In this document: piece after piece, positions 9,386 through 16,628 of the stretch | Position numbering within the stretch: the first letter of the stretch is position 1 | Layout of the letters: each line of letters starts with the position of its first letter | Source: Bacillus sp. CH140a_4T | GTDB taxonomy: Bacteria; Bacillota; Bacilli; Bacillales; Bacillaceae_G | Assembly: GCF_008923725.1 (NCBI RefSeq) | Contig: NZ_WBPF01000016.1 | Span: forward strand, 826,501 to 888,598 | Length of the DNA: 62,098 bases | Direction: 5' to 3' | Program-made: the position numbers and the translations under genes | Notes under the pieces: model-generated | Told to the model about the DNA's origin: nothing | Seen by the model: only the letters and a program-made list of their open reading frames with translations | The model's database searches: none

Positions 9386-9425
9386 AACGTGGTTCGAAAC
9401 CATCCCACGTAAAAAAACTAAGGAG
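9386..9425 (+). promoter_or_regulatory. preQ1-I riboswitch
   Basis: The stem ACGTGG / CCACGT encloses the loop TTCGAAACCATC and is followed by the A-rich tail AAAAAAACTA, which runs into the AAGGAG ribosome binding site. This is the compact H-type pseudoknot of preQ1 class I. Bound preQ1 would pair the tail with the loop and mask the ribosome binding site, lowering translation of the downstream transporter. Confidence 0.9.
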
Positions 9426-9433
9426 ATTTTGTC

Positions 9434-9922
9434 ATGAATATTAGAACATTAGTCGGTAATGGTATTTTAGCGGCATTATATATTGCTGTTTCTATGCTTA
9501 TTCAGCCATTTGGCTTTACGAATGTACAGTTTCGTATTTCAGAGATGTTTAATCATCTTATAGTATTTAATAAGAAAGCAATTTACGGAATTGTATTAGG
9601 TGTATTTTTAACAAATCTCTTTTTCTCACCTATGATCGCTTACGACTTAGTATTTGGAGTAGGGCAATCTATTCTTGCATTAGTTGCAACGATTATTTCT
9701 ATGCGATTTATTAAAGGTGTTTGGGCTCGTATGATTTTTAATACAGTTATTTTTACAATTACAATGTTTATGATTGCAATTGAACTGCATCTTGCATTTG
9801 ATTTACCATTTATGTTGACTTGGTTAACATGTGCAGTCGGTGAATTTGTTGTCATGGCGATCGGTATGCCTGTCATGTACTGGATTAATAAGCGAGTACA
9901 ATTTGAAAGATTTATGCAATAG
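9434..9922 (+). CDS. queT: Queuosine-precursor transporter QueT
   Basis: The 162-residue membrane protein has about five hydrophobic segments and begins MNIRTLVGNGILAALYIAVS. The sequence GFTNVQFRISEMFNHLIVF is characteristic of QueT, an ECF-type substrate-binding component. It takes up preQ0 or preQ1 for queuosine in tRNA. The preQ1 riboswitch directly upstream independently supports the assignment. The ATG follows AAGGAG. A terminator follows the stop codon, so it is a single-gene unit. Confidence 0.92.
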   Translation: MNIRTLVGNGILAALYIAVSMLIQPFGFTNVQFRISEMFNHLIVFNKKAIYGIVLGVFLTNLFFSPMIAYDLVFGVGQSILALVATIISMRFIKGVWARMIFNTVIFTITMFMIAIELHLAFDLPFMLTWLTCAVGEFVVMAIGMPVMYWINKRVQFERFMQ

Positions 9923-9925
9923 ATG

Positions 9926-9958
9926 AAAGAGCTATTCCTAAAGGGATAGCTCTTTTTG
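9926..9958 (+). terminator. Intrinsic terminator after queT
   Basis: AAAGAGCTATTCC and GGGATAGCTCTTT form a stem with one G-U pair, a four-base loop and a trailing T run. Confidence 0.85.
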
Positions 9959-10070
9959 TATGTAATCACATTGAATATAATGCTGTGACTCTTGATACAA
10001 TATAATAAAATAAAGTGAGGCTTTCATTAGCTGGCTACATATAAGAAGTCTTATATAAGGGGAATCTAGT

Positions 10071-10730
10071 ATGAAATATAAAATTCATTGGTTGTATAAA
10101 ACAAAGAGCAGTTTGCAGACGGAATTAACGACAGATTATATGCACATAGAAGATGTACTGCAATTTGCAGAGGATTTCGAGAAAACAGGAAGAGTGAAGG
10201 AACTATCATTTTATGATGAAATGGATGCAGAATGGTCATTAAAGGAAATGAAAAAGCTGAGTAAACAAGTGGAGGAAGAGCCCCAAGAAATACTCGTTTA
10301 TTTTGATGGCGGTTATGATGTACAGACGAAAGAAGCTGGAGTAGGTATATGTGTATACTATAAAAAAGGAAATACAAAATACCGAATTCGCCGTAATGCA
10401 TACATAGAAGGCATATATGATAATAATGAAGCGGAATATGCATCATTATTATACAGCATGAATATACTCGAGGAATTAGGGATTAAGTATGAAGCAGTTA
10501 CACTTCGAGGTGATTCGCAAGTTGTTCTGCAGCAATTGGCTGGAGAATGGCCTTGTTATGATGAGCATTTAAATCATTATTTAGATCAAATTGAACAAAA
10601 GGCGAAGCAAATGAAATTAAAACTTGTATGTGAGCCGATATCTAGAAAACAAAACAAAGAAGCACACCAATTAGCTACGCAAGCATTAGAAGGAACAGTT
10701 ATTGATAGTCATAAAGAAATAACCGAATAG
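10071..10730 (+). CDS. ypeP: RNase H-like / reverse-transcriptase-like protein (YpeP type)
   Basis: In this 219-residue protein about 75 N-terminal residues of unknown fold precede an RNase H domain. The domain shows ILVYFDGGYD (first Asp), NNEAEYASLLYSM (Glu), LRGDSQVVLQQL (Asp) and KEAHQLATQAL, where His-Gln replaces the usual final Asp region. Nuclease activity is therefore uncertain. It is the second RNase H-like gene within 2.2 kb, matching the ypdQ/ypeP pairing in B. subtilis. It is followed 12 bases later by the small zinc-finger gene, likely in the same transcript. Confidence 0.82.
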   Translation: MKYKIHWLYKTKSSLQTELTTDYMHIEDVLQFAEDFEKTGRVKELSFYDEMDAEWSLKEMKKLSKQVEEEPQEILVYFDGGYDVQTKEAGVGICVYYKKGNTKYRIRRNAYIEGIYDNNEAEYASLLYSMNILEELGIKYEAVTLRGDSQVVLQQLAGEWPCYDEHLNHYLDQIEQKAKQMKLKLVCEPISRKQNKEAHQLATQALEGTVIDSHKEITE

Positions 10731-10742
10731 AGAGGTGCAAAG

Positions 10743-10919
10743 GTGGATAAAAAGCAACTCATTACAGAGGTAAATGACTTATTAGAAACGTATTGTGAAG
10801 GGTGTTTTTTGCGAGAACATAATCGAAAGACAAATAGTAAGTATTATGCTCATTCTTTTTGTATACGGCAATGTACAGTTGGAGAAACATTGAAAAAGTA
10901 TGGAGAACAGTTGTCATGA
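10743..10919 (+). CDS. ypeQ: Small zinc-finger protein (YpeQ type)
   Basis: This 58-residue protein starts at GTG behind AGAGGTG. Four cysteines at positions 18, 21, 40 and 44 (ETYCEGCFLRE, then FCIRQCTVGE) form a CxxC...CxxxC zinc-ribbon-like site. The size, cysteine pattern and position next to the YpeP-like gene match B. subtilis YpeQ. The function is unknown. It ends two bases before a strong terminator. Confidence 0.8.
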   Translation: MDKKQLITEVNDLLETYCEGCFLREHNRKTNSKYYAHSFCIRQCTVGETLKKYGEQLS

Positions 10920-10920
10920 A

Positions 10921-10955
10921 AAAACATCCAGAGAAAATTCTCTGGATGTTTTTTA
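10921..10955. terminator. Intrinsic terminator
   Basis: AAAACATCCAGAGAA and TTCTCTGGATGTTTT form a long stem with a short loop and flanking A/T runs. It serves the ypeQ-like gene on plus and, in part, the convergent DUF2564-like gene on minus. Confidence 0.85.
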
Positions 10956-11201
10956 GTGTCTTGCTTCATTTAATTGATGCTCACATTTACTTAATTTTTT
11001 TTCCTCATTCATTAGAAATGGCTCATCTAAATCTGTCGCAACAGATTTCATAATTTCAAGCTGAGAGCGAGCGGCTTCTACAGCAGTAGTAGCATGCTCT
11101 AATGTATCTGGATCCATTGAAATTGTCGCTGATCCTACCATTTTTTGTGCTGTTTCTACACGGAATTTTACTTCTTCAAAATCATTTACTTCTGATCCCA
11201 T
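10953..11201 (-). CDS. ypzA: Small DUF2564-like protein (YpzA type)
   Basis: The 82-residue helical protein begins MGSEVNDFEEVKFRVETAQKM and is rich in Ala/Glu amphipathic helices (TLEHATTAVEAARSQLEIM). Both sequence style and position between ypeQ and cspD match the DUF2564 protein YpzA of B. subtilis. The ATG follows GGAGGAATT. The function is unknown. Confidence 0.72.
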   Translation of the reverse strand: MGSEVNDFEEVKFRVETAQKMVGSATISMDPDTLEHATTAVEAARSQLEIMKSVATDLDEPFLMNEEKKLSKCEHQLNEARH

Positions 11202-11280
11202 TGCTAATTCCTCCTTTGTATATTGCGCATTTCACATAGTTTTTGCTCTGGAAAACGGAAATATACAAAGGAATAACAAA

Positions 11281-11306
11281 GGAGGTTACCAAGTTAGGTA
11301 ACCTCC
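11281..11306 (-). terminator. Terminator after cspD
   Basis: GGAGGTTACC and GGTAACCTCC form a perfect 10-bp stem with a six-base loop, 14 bases after the cspD stop. On the minus strand TTTGTTATT follows. Confidence 0.65.
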
Positions 11307-11320
11307 TGTCATATGTTGGA

Positions 11321-11518
11321 TTAAAGTTTTACTACGTTAGCAGCTTGAGGTCCGCGGTTTCCTTCAGTGATATCGAAAGATACTTCTTGACCTTCTTCTA
11401 AAGCTTTGTAGCCGTCGCCTTGAATAGCAGAGAAATGTACGAATACATCGTCAGCGCCTTCCATTTCGATAAATCCAAAACCTTTTTCGTTGTTAAACCA
11501 TTTTACTTTTCCTTGCAT
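11321..11518 (-). CDS. cspD: Cold-shock protein CspD
   Basis: This 65-residue single cold-shock domain contains both RNA-binding motifs, KGFGFIEM (RNP1) and VFVHFSAI (RNP2). It starts MQGKVKWFN and ends ANVVKL, full length for the family. The start with AGGAGG upstream is chosen over an in-frame ATG 12 codons earlier, which would add an unrelated N-terminus. It acts as an RNA chaperone for single-stranded RNA in the cytoplasm. The paralogue name follows gene order near ypzA/ypeQ. Confidence 0.92.
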   Translation of the reverse strand: MQGKVKWFNNEKGFGFIEMEGADDVFVHFSAIQGDGYKALEEGQEVSFDITEGNRGPQAANVVKL

Positions 11519-11631
11519 GTTACAATTCCTCCTAAAAACATTTGCTTTTTTCATTTAGTGAAATTCATTTGAAAAGATAATATAAACTAAAAATGCTATA
11601 ATCTTGAATATTCTGCTAAATGATTAATTTA

Positions 11632-11661
11632 AATATACACGAATTGGTAGAATTTAGTCAA
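11632..11661 (-). promoter_or_regulatory. Candidate cspD promoter with long leader
   Basis: On the minus strand TTGACT (11656-11661) and TATATT (11632-11637) are separated by 18 bases. Transcription would begin near 11625, giving a leader of about 105 bases, in line with the long regulatory leaders common for cold-shock genes. Confidence 0.45.
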
Positions 11662-11785
11662 GTAAGCGATTTTATTTTTTTGTATTTTTAAATAATTTTT
11701 CAGCCGGATTTTTAAATAGGTATAGGACAGGCCGAGTATGTAATATTCTTAATTGAATGCTATACATAATGAGGTGAAAGAAAGA

Positions 11786-12514
11786 ATGAACGAGTCTTAT
11801 TTATTAGATAATGAAGGAATGAAAACGAGAACAGACATACCAAATTGGGTTACAAAGGAATTTCACAATTTTTCGAGTGTCGTGCTAGAACCAACTTTCC
11901 CGTGTTATTTCGGCTTAACAGCTTTGAAAAAGAATGAACTTCGTTATTCCTTCCTCTCTCATAATGATTGGAGTCATTTGCCGCATACAATGTTATCTTT
12001 TTTAGAATTAATGAAAGAGCGCCCAATTGTAAGAAGGGGATTTTTTCTTTTTGTAGAACCGGAATGTGAAGAAAAATCACTAGAATATTATCGTGATTAC
12101 TTTTGGAAAGTACTACAATATTTACATGAAAACGATGATCAAACATGGCCGAAGCAAATTCCTGAAGACCCAGACCATTACTTATGGGAATTTTCATTTG
12201 GTGGGGAACCGATATTTGCATTTGGAAATGCGCCAGCGTATAAACAACGAAAAACTAGGCATTTAGGAAATTCTCTCGTTATTGGGTTTCAACCACGAAC
12301 CATTTTTGATGGATTAGAAGGGGATCGCCCTAAAGGAGCATATTCAAGACAAACGGTCCGCGAGCGGGTTGAAAAGTGGGATCAGCTGCCGAAGCATCCT
12401 AATATTAGTCATTATGGTGATCCGGATCATCGCGAATGGAAACAATATTTCATAGGAGACGATGTAGAGCCGCTAAAAGGAAAATGTCCTTTTCTTCATA
12501 AGTTAGAAAAGTAA
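11786..12514 (+). CDS. YqcI/YcgG family protein
   Basis: The 242-residue soluble protein has the family landmarks PCYFGLTALK, HTMLSFLELMKERP, FSFGGEPIFAFGNAPAYKQRKTR (here split by family strands) and GKCPFLHK with its C-terminal Cys. The Cys/His pattern recalls heme-handling proteins, but function is not established. The start used has AGGTGAAAG upstream; another in-frame ATG 11 codons earlier lacks one. It is a single gene ending in a terminator. Confidence 0.82.
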   Translation: MNESYLLDNEGMKTRTDIPNWVTKEFHNFSSVVLEPTFPCYFGLTALKKNELRYSFLSHNDWSHLPHTMLSFLELMKERPIVRRGFFLFVEPECEEKSLEYYRDYFWKVLQYLHENDDQTWPKQIPEDPDHYLWEFSFGGEPIFAFGNAPAYKQRKTRHLGNSLVIGFQPRTIFDGLEGDRPKGAYSRQTVRERVEKWDQLPKHPNISHYGDPDHREWKQYFIGDDVEPLKGKCPFLHKLEK

Positions 12515-12540
12515 GAGCCATCATCTAGATGGCTCTTTTG
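12513..12540 (+). terminator. Intrinsic terminator
   Basis: AAGAGCCATC, a five-base loop, GATGGCTCTT and a T run, beginning at the stop codon of the YqcI/YcgG-like gene. Confidence 0.85.
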
Positions 12541-12652
12541 CATATTTTGGATAAAAAAGGGTATTTTAGTAGTAAATATTTTGATGAAAGCTAGTCTATT
12601 TTTCATCATTACATCATTACTTAATAGTAAAGGTAGTAGAAAGGATAGAGCG

Positions 12653-13285
12653 ATGTTTGGAGCGATTATACAACAAATTGTATTAGGTATTTCATTAGCT
12701 GCACCAGTAGGTCCGATTAATATTGAAATGTTAAAACGAGGAATTGAACGAGGTTTTTGGCATGCGTGGGTTGTTGGAATTGGTGGAATGACTGCGGATA
12801 TTTTATTTATGCTTCTCATTTACTTCGGTTTATCTTCTGTGTTTATGTATACATATGTACAAGCTTTTATGTATTGCACAGGGTTTTTCTTATTATTTTA
12901 TTTAGGATTTCAAAGTGTAAAACAAGGAATTTCCCACTCGAATATGGAATATAAAAAAGAAGAGGTAGGTGGCCTGAAACAATCGTTTATGGCAGGCTTT
13001 TTAATTGCGATATCCAATCCATTAAATCTCGTTTTTTGGTTTGGTATATACGGAAGTACACTTAGCTCATTGCTTACGAAGGTAACGAAACAAGAAGCCT
13101 TTTTGTACAGCCTTTGTATTATCGTTGGCATTATTTTATGGAATTTAAATATCGCTTTTTCTGTCCATTTTGGCAGAACTTTATTAAAGCAAAAAGCACT
13201 TGGCTATATAACAGCCGGAGCAGGTATTATTTTAGTAGGATATTCTATCCATTTTGCATACAAAGCTTTACAGTTGTTCACATAA
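12653..13285 (+). CDS. LysE family amino-acid exporter
   Basis: The 210-residue protein has about six membrane segments. The N-terminal signature ISLAAPVGPINIEMLKRGI matches the LysE/RhtB family G-P-N motif, and FLIAISNPLNLVFWFGIYG is the matching second-half motif. It should export amino acids or derivatives across the cytoplasmic membrane. The start follows AAAGGATAG; an ATG 24 codons upstream would add a Lys/Arg/Ser-rich extension not expected in the family. The next gene begins 19 bases after the stop and may share the transcript. Confidence 0.87.
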   Translation: MFGAIIQQIVLGISLAAPVGPINIEMLKRGIERGFWHAWVVGIGGMTADILFMLLIYFGLSSVFMYTYVQAFMYCTGFFLLFYLGFQSVKQGISHSNMEYKKEEVGGLKQSFMAGFLIAISNPLNLVFWFGIYGSTLSSLLTKVTKQEAFLYSLCIIVGIILWNLNIAFSVHFGRTLLKQKALGYITAGAGIILVGYSIHFAYKALQLFT

Positions 13286-13304
13286 GATTGAAGGGGAGAT
13301 TTTT

Positions 13305-13598
13305 ATGTATCGAACCACTATTGACGGAAAAGAAATTATTATTACGTTAGCACCAAAAATCCGAAAAGACATCACTGATAGGAATCCACTATATGAAGCG
13401 GTATTTCATAATGCAGCAAGATTACTACAAACAAAGCAACCAACGTTTGCGGTAAATCATGAAGTATTTGGGCTTATAATTGGAGAGGTACAAAGAGGAG
13501 AAGTAACAGTGTTTGCGGTGGAACATATTATTCCGAAGCAAAATATATTTGGATCGAACAATTTTTTCTCGACAATAGAGCAGCAGGCAAATTTGTAA
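13305..13598 (+). CDS. Hypothetical 97-residue protein
   Basis: I do not recognise this small protein (MYRTTIDGKEIIITLAPK...). It looks soluble, with alternating strands and helices and no catalytic motif. The start chosen has AGGGGAG upstream; the longer frame lacks a site. It lies 19 bases after the LysE-like gene, suggesting cotranscription, and is followed by a terminator-like hairpin. Confidence 0.7.
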   Translation: MYRTTIDGKEIIITLAPKIRKDITDRNPLYEAVFHNAARLLQTKQPTFAVNHEVFGLIIGEVQRGEVTVFAVEHIIPKQNIFGSNNFFSTIEQQANL

Positions 13599-13631
13599 AG
13601 TGAATAGAATAAGATAAAAAATAAAAGAAAT

Positions 13632-13662
13632 AGTCGTAACGATATGTTGCGGCTGTTTTTTT
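13632..13662 (+). terminator. Intrinsic terminator
   Basis: AGTCGTAAC, a five-base loop and GTTGCGGCT (two G-U pairs) followed by a seven-base T run. Confidence 0.65.
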
Positions 13663-13680
13663 GGAAAAGGGGGAAGGAAG

Positions 13681-14310
13681 ATGAAGAGAGTGGGGAAAGA
13701 GTTCTTTTTACAACATGATATCGTTATTATGTATAGTATTTTATTTATTTTCATCATTATTTTAAAAATGCAATTTTTCACATGGATCGGTGTGTTGGCG
13801 TGTTTGTTTGGAATTGTTTTTTATACGCTTAACGAATATATGACACATCGGTTTTTATTTCACTTAAAACCGCCTAAAAACGTATTTTTATTAAAAATGT
13901 TAAGAAGATTACATTATGATCATCACGTGTATCCAGATGATTTAAAACTTTTATTTTTGCCAGTATGGTTTAGCATACCAAGCTTTACTATATATTTACT
14001 TATATCATACGCTATAGCAAAAAGTGTTACTATTACACTTTCATTTGGAATCGGAATGATTATTATGCTTCTCGTTTATGAATGGAAACATTATATTGCA
14101 CATAAGCCAATTCGTCCCGTCACTAAGTTTGGAAGATGGCTCAAAAAACAGCACATATTACACCATTATAAAAATGAAAAGTTTTGGTTTGGTGTTTCAA
14201 ATCCAGTATTCGATTTCATATTTGGAACGCTTAAAGATGGAAAAGACGTTGAATTAAGCGAAACAGCTCGTAATTTAGAAAAAGAGAAAAAGACAGAAGT
14301 AGTGCGATAA
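13681..14310 (+). CDS. Fatty acid hydroxylase / sterol desaturase family protein
   Basis: The 209-residue membrane protein carries the di-iron histidine boxes of the family: HRFLFH, HYDHH, HYIAH and HILHH. About four hydrophobic segments lie between them. It should oxidise a lipid chain at a membrane-embedded di-iron site. The substrate is unknown, and Bacillus lacks sterols, so a fatty acyl or carotenoid-type substrate is more likely. The ATG follows GGGGGAAGGAAG. It is a single gene with its own terminator overlapping the stop. Confidence 0.87.
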   Translation: MKRVGKEFFLQHDIVIMYSILFIFIIILKMQFFTWIGVLACLFGIVFYTLNEYMTHRFLFHLKPPKNVFLLKMLRRLHYDHHVYPDDLKLLFLPVWFSIPSFTIYLLISYAIAKSVTITLSFGIGMIIMLLVYEWKHYIAHKPIRPVTKFGRWLKKQHILHHYKNEKFWFGVSNPVFDFIFGTLKDGKDVELSETARNLEKEKKTEVVR

Positions 14311-14326
14311 GCACTACTTTTTTATT
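14297..14326 (+). terminator. Intrinsic terminator overlapping a stop codon
   Basis: AAGTAGTGC, loop GATAA, GCACTACTT and a T run. The stop codon TAA of the hydroxylase gene lies in the loop. Confidence 0.85.
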
Positions 14327-14556
14327 TTGTTATAACGAGTATGAAAGCTTGGCTGGTACGGAATTGAAGTGCGTAATTTTTATGGTGAAAAAGTATATTA
14401 AAAACTTAGGGGAAAATGCCGAAAAATGTCTATCGAAAAATCTTTGCAGGAATGTATGGATTGTCTAAAATGAAAATAAGTTTCTGAATATTTATAAAAT
14501 TTAGTCTTTAGCTATGCAAGGGGGAATTGTATTTCTAGTAAGAGAGGGGAATGGGA

Positions 14557-14898
14557 ATGAAAAGAGATGATACGTCAGCACGTAAGCTACAAAATGAAGT
14601 GAATTATACAGAGGTTGTTCAGTCAGAAGAATTTCAATTGCTATTAAATACGAAAAAGAGGTTTATCGTTCCGATGAGTATTTTCTTTTTAAGCTTTTTT
14701 ATTGCACTACCTATTTTAACATCGTATTCAAAGGTGCTCAATACACCAGCATTTGGGGATGTTACGTGGGCATGGGTGTTTGCATTTGCACAATTTATCA
14801 TGACGTGGTCATTATGTATGATTTATAGCAAAAAAGCAGAATCCTTTGATAAAATCTCGCAAAACATTCTGCAAGATATGCAAAAAGGGAGGGGCTAA
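14557..14898 (+). CDS. DUF485 membrane protein
   Basis: This 113-residue protein has two membrane segments (PMSIFFLSFFIALPILTSY and WAWVFAFAQFIMTWSLCMIY). DUF485 proteins regularly accompany acetate/solute symporters, as here. The ATG at 14557 has better spacing from GAGGGG than the ATG two codons earlier. The stop is two bases before the symporter start, so the pair is one operon. It probably supports the symporter, but the mechanism is unknown. Confidence 0.85.
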   Translation: MKRDDTSARKLQNEVNYTEVVQSEEFQLLLNTKKRFIVPMSIFFLSFFIALPILTSYSKVLNTPAFGDVTWAWVFAFAQFIMTWSLCMIYSKKAESFDKISQNILQDMQKGRG

Positions 14899-14900
14899 CT

Positions 14901-16451
14901 TTGAATGTAACCGCATTTGCACTATTTTTAATCATCGTTCTTGGTACATTAGTCATAACTTATTTTGCATCGAAAAAAACGAAAAATGCGAGTGAGTTTT
15001 ATACAGCTGGAGGAGGATTAACTGGTTGGCAAAATGGTCTGGCTATTGCAGGAGATTATATGTCTGCTGCGTCTTTTCTTGGTATAGCTGGAGCTATTGC
15101 ATTAACTGGTTTTGATGGGTTCTTTTATAGTATCGGTTTCTTAGTTGCTTACTTAGTTGTATTATACTTAGTTGCAGAGCCACTTCGAAATTTAGGGAAG
15201 TACACGTTAGCAGATATGATTGCGGCGCGTTTTGATGCGAAAAAAGTTCGCGGCGTTGCAGCGCTTAATACGATGACGATTTCAATTTTTTATATGATTG
15301 CACAATTAGTTGGGGCTGGTGCACTTATTAAATTATTATTAGGGATCGAATATACGACATCCGTTTTAATCGTTGGTACATTAATGACAGTGTACGTTAT
15401 TTTTGGCGGAATGACTGCGACGAGCTGGGTACAAATTGTCAAGGCTGTATTACTTATGGCTGGTACATTTATTATTTCTGTTATCGTTTTCTCAAAATTT
15501 AATTTTAGTGTGACTGAAATGTTCGCGCAAATGAAAACAGCTACGCCATTAAAAGATTCATTTTTAAACCCAGGAGTAAAGTATAAAGATGGTCTTGATA
15601 CACTTTCTTTAAATTTAGGACTAGTCCTTGGTACTGCTGGATTACCACATATTCTTGTTCGCTTTTTTACAGTACGTGATGCAAAAACAGCACGTCAATC
15701 TGTTGTATACGCTACGTGGTTAATTGGCGCATTTTATATTATGACAATTTTCTTAGGATTTGGGGCAGCGGCATTTGTAGGGAATGAGGCAATTATTAAA
15801 GCAAATCCTGCTGGTAATATGGCAGCACCTTTATTAGCGAAAGCATTAGGTGGAGATTTCTTATTTGCTTTCGTATCAGCAATTGCCTTTGCAACGATTT
15901 TAGCTGTAGTGGCGGGACTTGTATTAACAGCCGCATCAGCATTCGCACATGATTTCTATAATGAAATCATTCGCAAAGGGAAATCAACGGAAAAAGAGCA
16001 AGTGTCAATGGCTCGCTATGCGTCTATTGGAGTAGCGGTATTATCCATTATACTAGCGTTATTTGCTCAAACATTGAATGTAGCATTTTTAGTTTCATTA
16101 GCATTTGCAGTTGCAGCGAGTGCAAATCTACCAGTTATATTATTCACAATATATTGGAAGCGTTTCAATACAACAGGTGCTATCTCTGGTATGATTGTTG
16201 GTCTTGTATCAGCAATTGTTCTCGTAGCGTTAAGTCCAAATGTTTGGAACCCTGTAGCTGGAAAAGCTATATTTGTTGGGGAAGCGATTTTCCCATATAC
16301 GACACCTGGAATTATTTCCATTCCGCTTGGATTCCTTGCTGCATATTTAGGAACTGTGTTATCTAGTAAGAAAGAAGATGCAGCGAAATTTGATGAGATT
16401 CTTGTGAAATCTAATACTGGTCATGGTATTAGTGATGCATCTTCCCATTAA
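14901..16451 (+). CDS. Sodium:solute symporter, acetate-permease type
   Basis: The 516-residue protein has about thirteen membrane segments and the SSS family pattern: FYTAGGGLTGWQNGLAIAGDY at the start, then AASFLGIAGAIALTGFDG, GGMTATSWVQIVKA and GTAGLPHILVRFFTVRDAK. It is closest in style to the ActP/YwcA monocarboxylate symporters, so sodium-coupled acetate or related uptake is likely. It begins with TTG directly after GGGAGGGG, two bases past the DUF485 stop. An intrinsic terminator follows. Confidence 0.9.
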   Translation: MNVTAFALFLIIVLGTLVITYFASKKTKNASEFYTAGGGLTGWQNGLAIAGDYMSAASFLGIAGAIALTGFDGFFYSIGFLVAYLVVLYLVAEPLRNLGKYTLADMIAARFDAKKVRGVAALNTMTISIFYMIAQLVGAGALIKLLLGIEYTTSVLIVGTLMTVYVIFGGMTATSWVQIVKAVLLMAGTFIISVIVFSKFNFSVTEMFAQMKTATPLKDSFLNPGVKYKDGLDTLSLNLGLVLGTAGLPHILVRFFTVRDAKTARQSVVYATWLIGAFYIMTIFLGFGAAAFVGNEAIIKANPAGNMAAPLLAKALGGDFLFAFVSAIAFATILAVVAGLVLTAASAFAHDFYNEIIRKGKSTEKEQVSMARYASIGVAVLSIILALFAQTLNVAFLVSLAFAVAASANLPVILFTIYWKRFNTTGAISGMIVGLVSAIVLVALSPNVWNPVAGKAIFVGEAIFPYTTPGIISIPLGFLAAYLGTVLSSKKEDAAKFDEILVKSNTGHGISDASSH

Positions 16452-16454
16452 AAA

Positions 16455-16493
16455 GAGAGGGGCTTTTCGATATATAAGAAAAGCTCTTTTTTT
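16455..16493 (+). terminator. Intrinsic terminator after the symporter
   Basis: GCTTTTC and GAAAAGC form the core stem, extended by G-U pairs, with a nine-base loop and a seven-base T run. Confidence 0.8.
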
Positions 16494-16576
16494 CTTGTAA
16501 ATATTACTGTAGTGTTAGTAGGATTTTGTCTTAATTTTGTGGAATGAAAATAAGTAGGGAGAAAATTAAATCATCA

Positions 16577-16592
16577 TGGCACCAGCGCAGCT
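16577..16592 (+). promoter_or_regulatory. Candidate sigma-54 (SigL) promoter
   Basis: TGGCAC, five bases, then CAGCT matches the -24 (TGGCAC) and -12 (GC with the right ten-base gap) elements of sigma-54 promoters. Transcription would begin near 16603, just before the ribosome binding site of the aminotransferase gene. No enhancer site was identified upstream. Confidence 0.5.
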
Positions 16593-16628
16593 TTTGTGAA
16601 AAATAAGTTGTTATGGAAGGTGGAAGAA

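Noticed and set aside
12581-12652. Earlier start for the LysE-type exporter
   Set aside because: The extension is unlike the family, and the later ATG has a ribosome binding site.
16596-16628. Upstream GTG start of the aminotransferase
   Set aside because: It lies before the predicted transcription start of the sigma-54 promoter and has no ribosome binding site.
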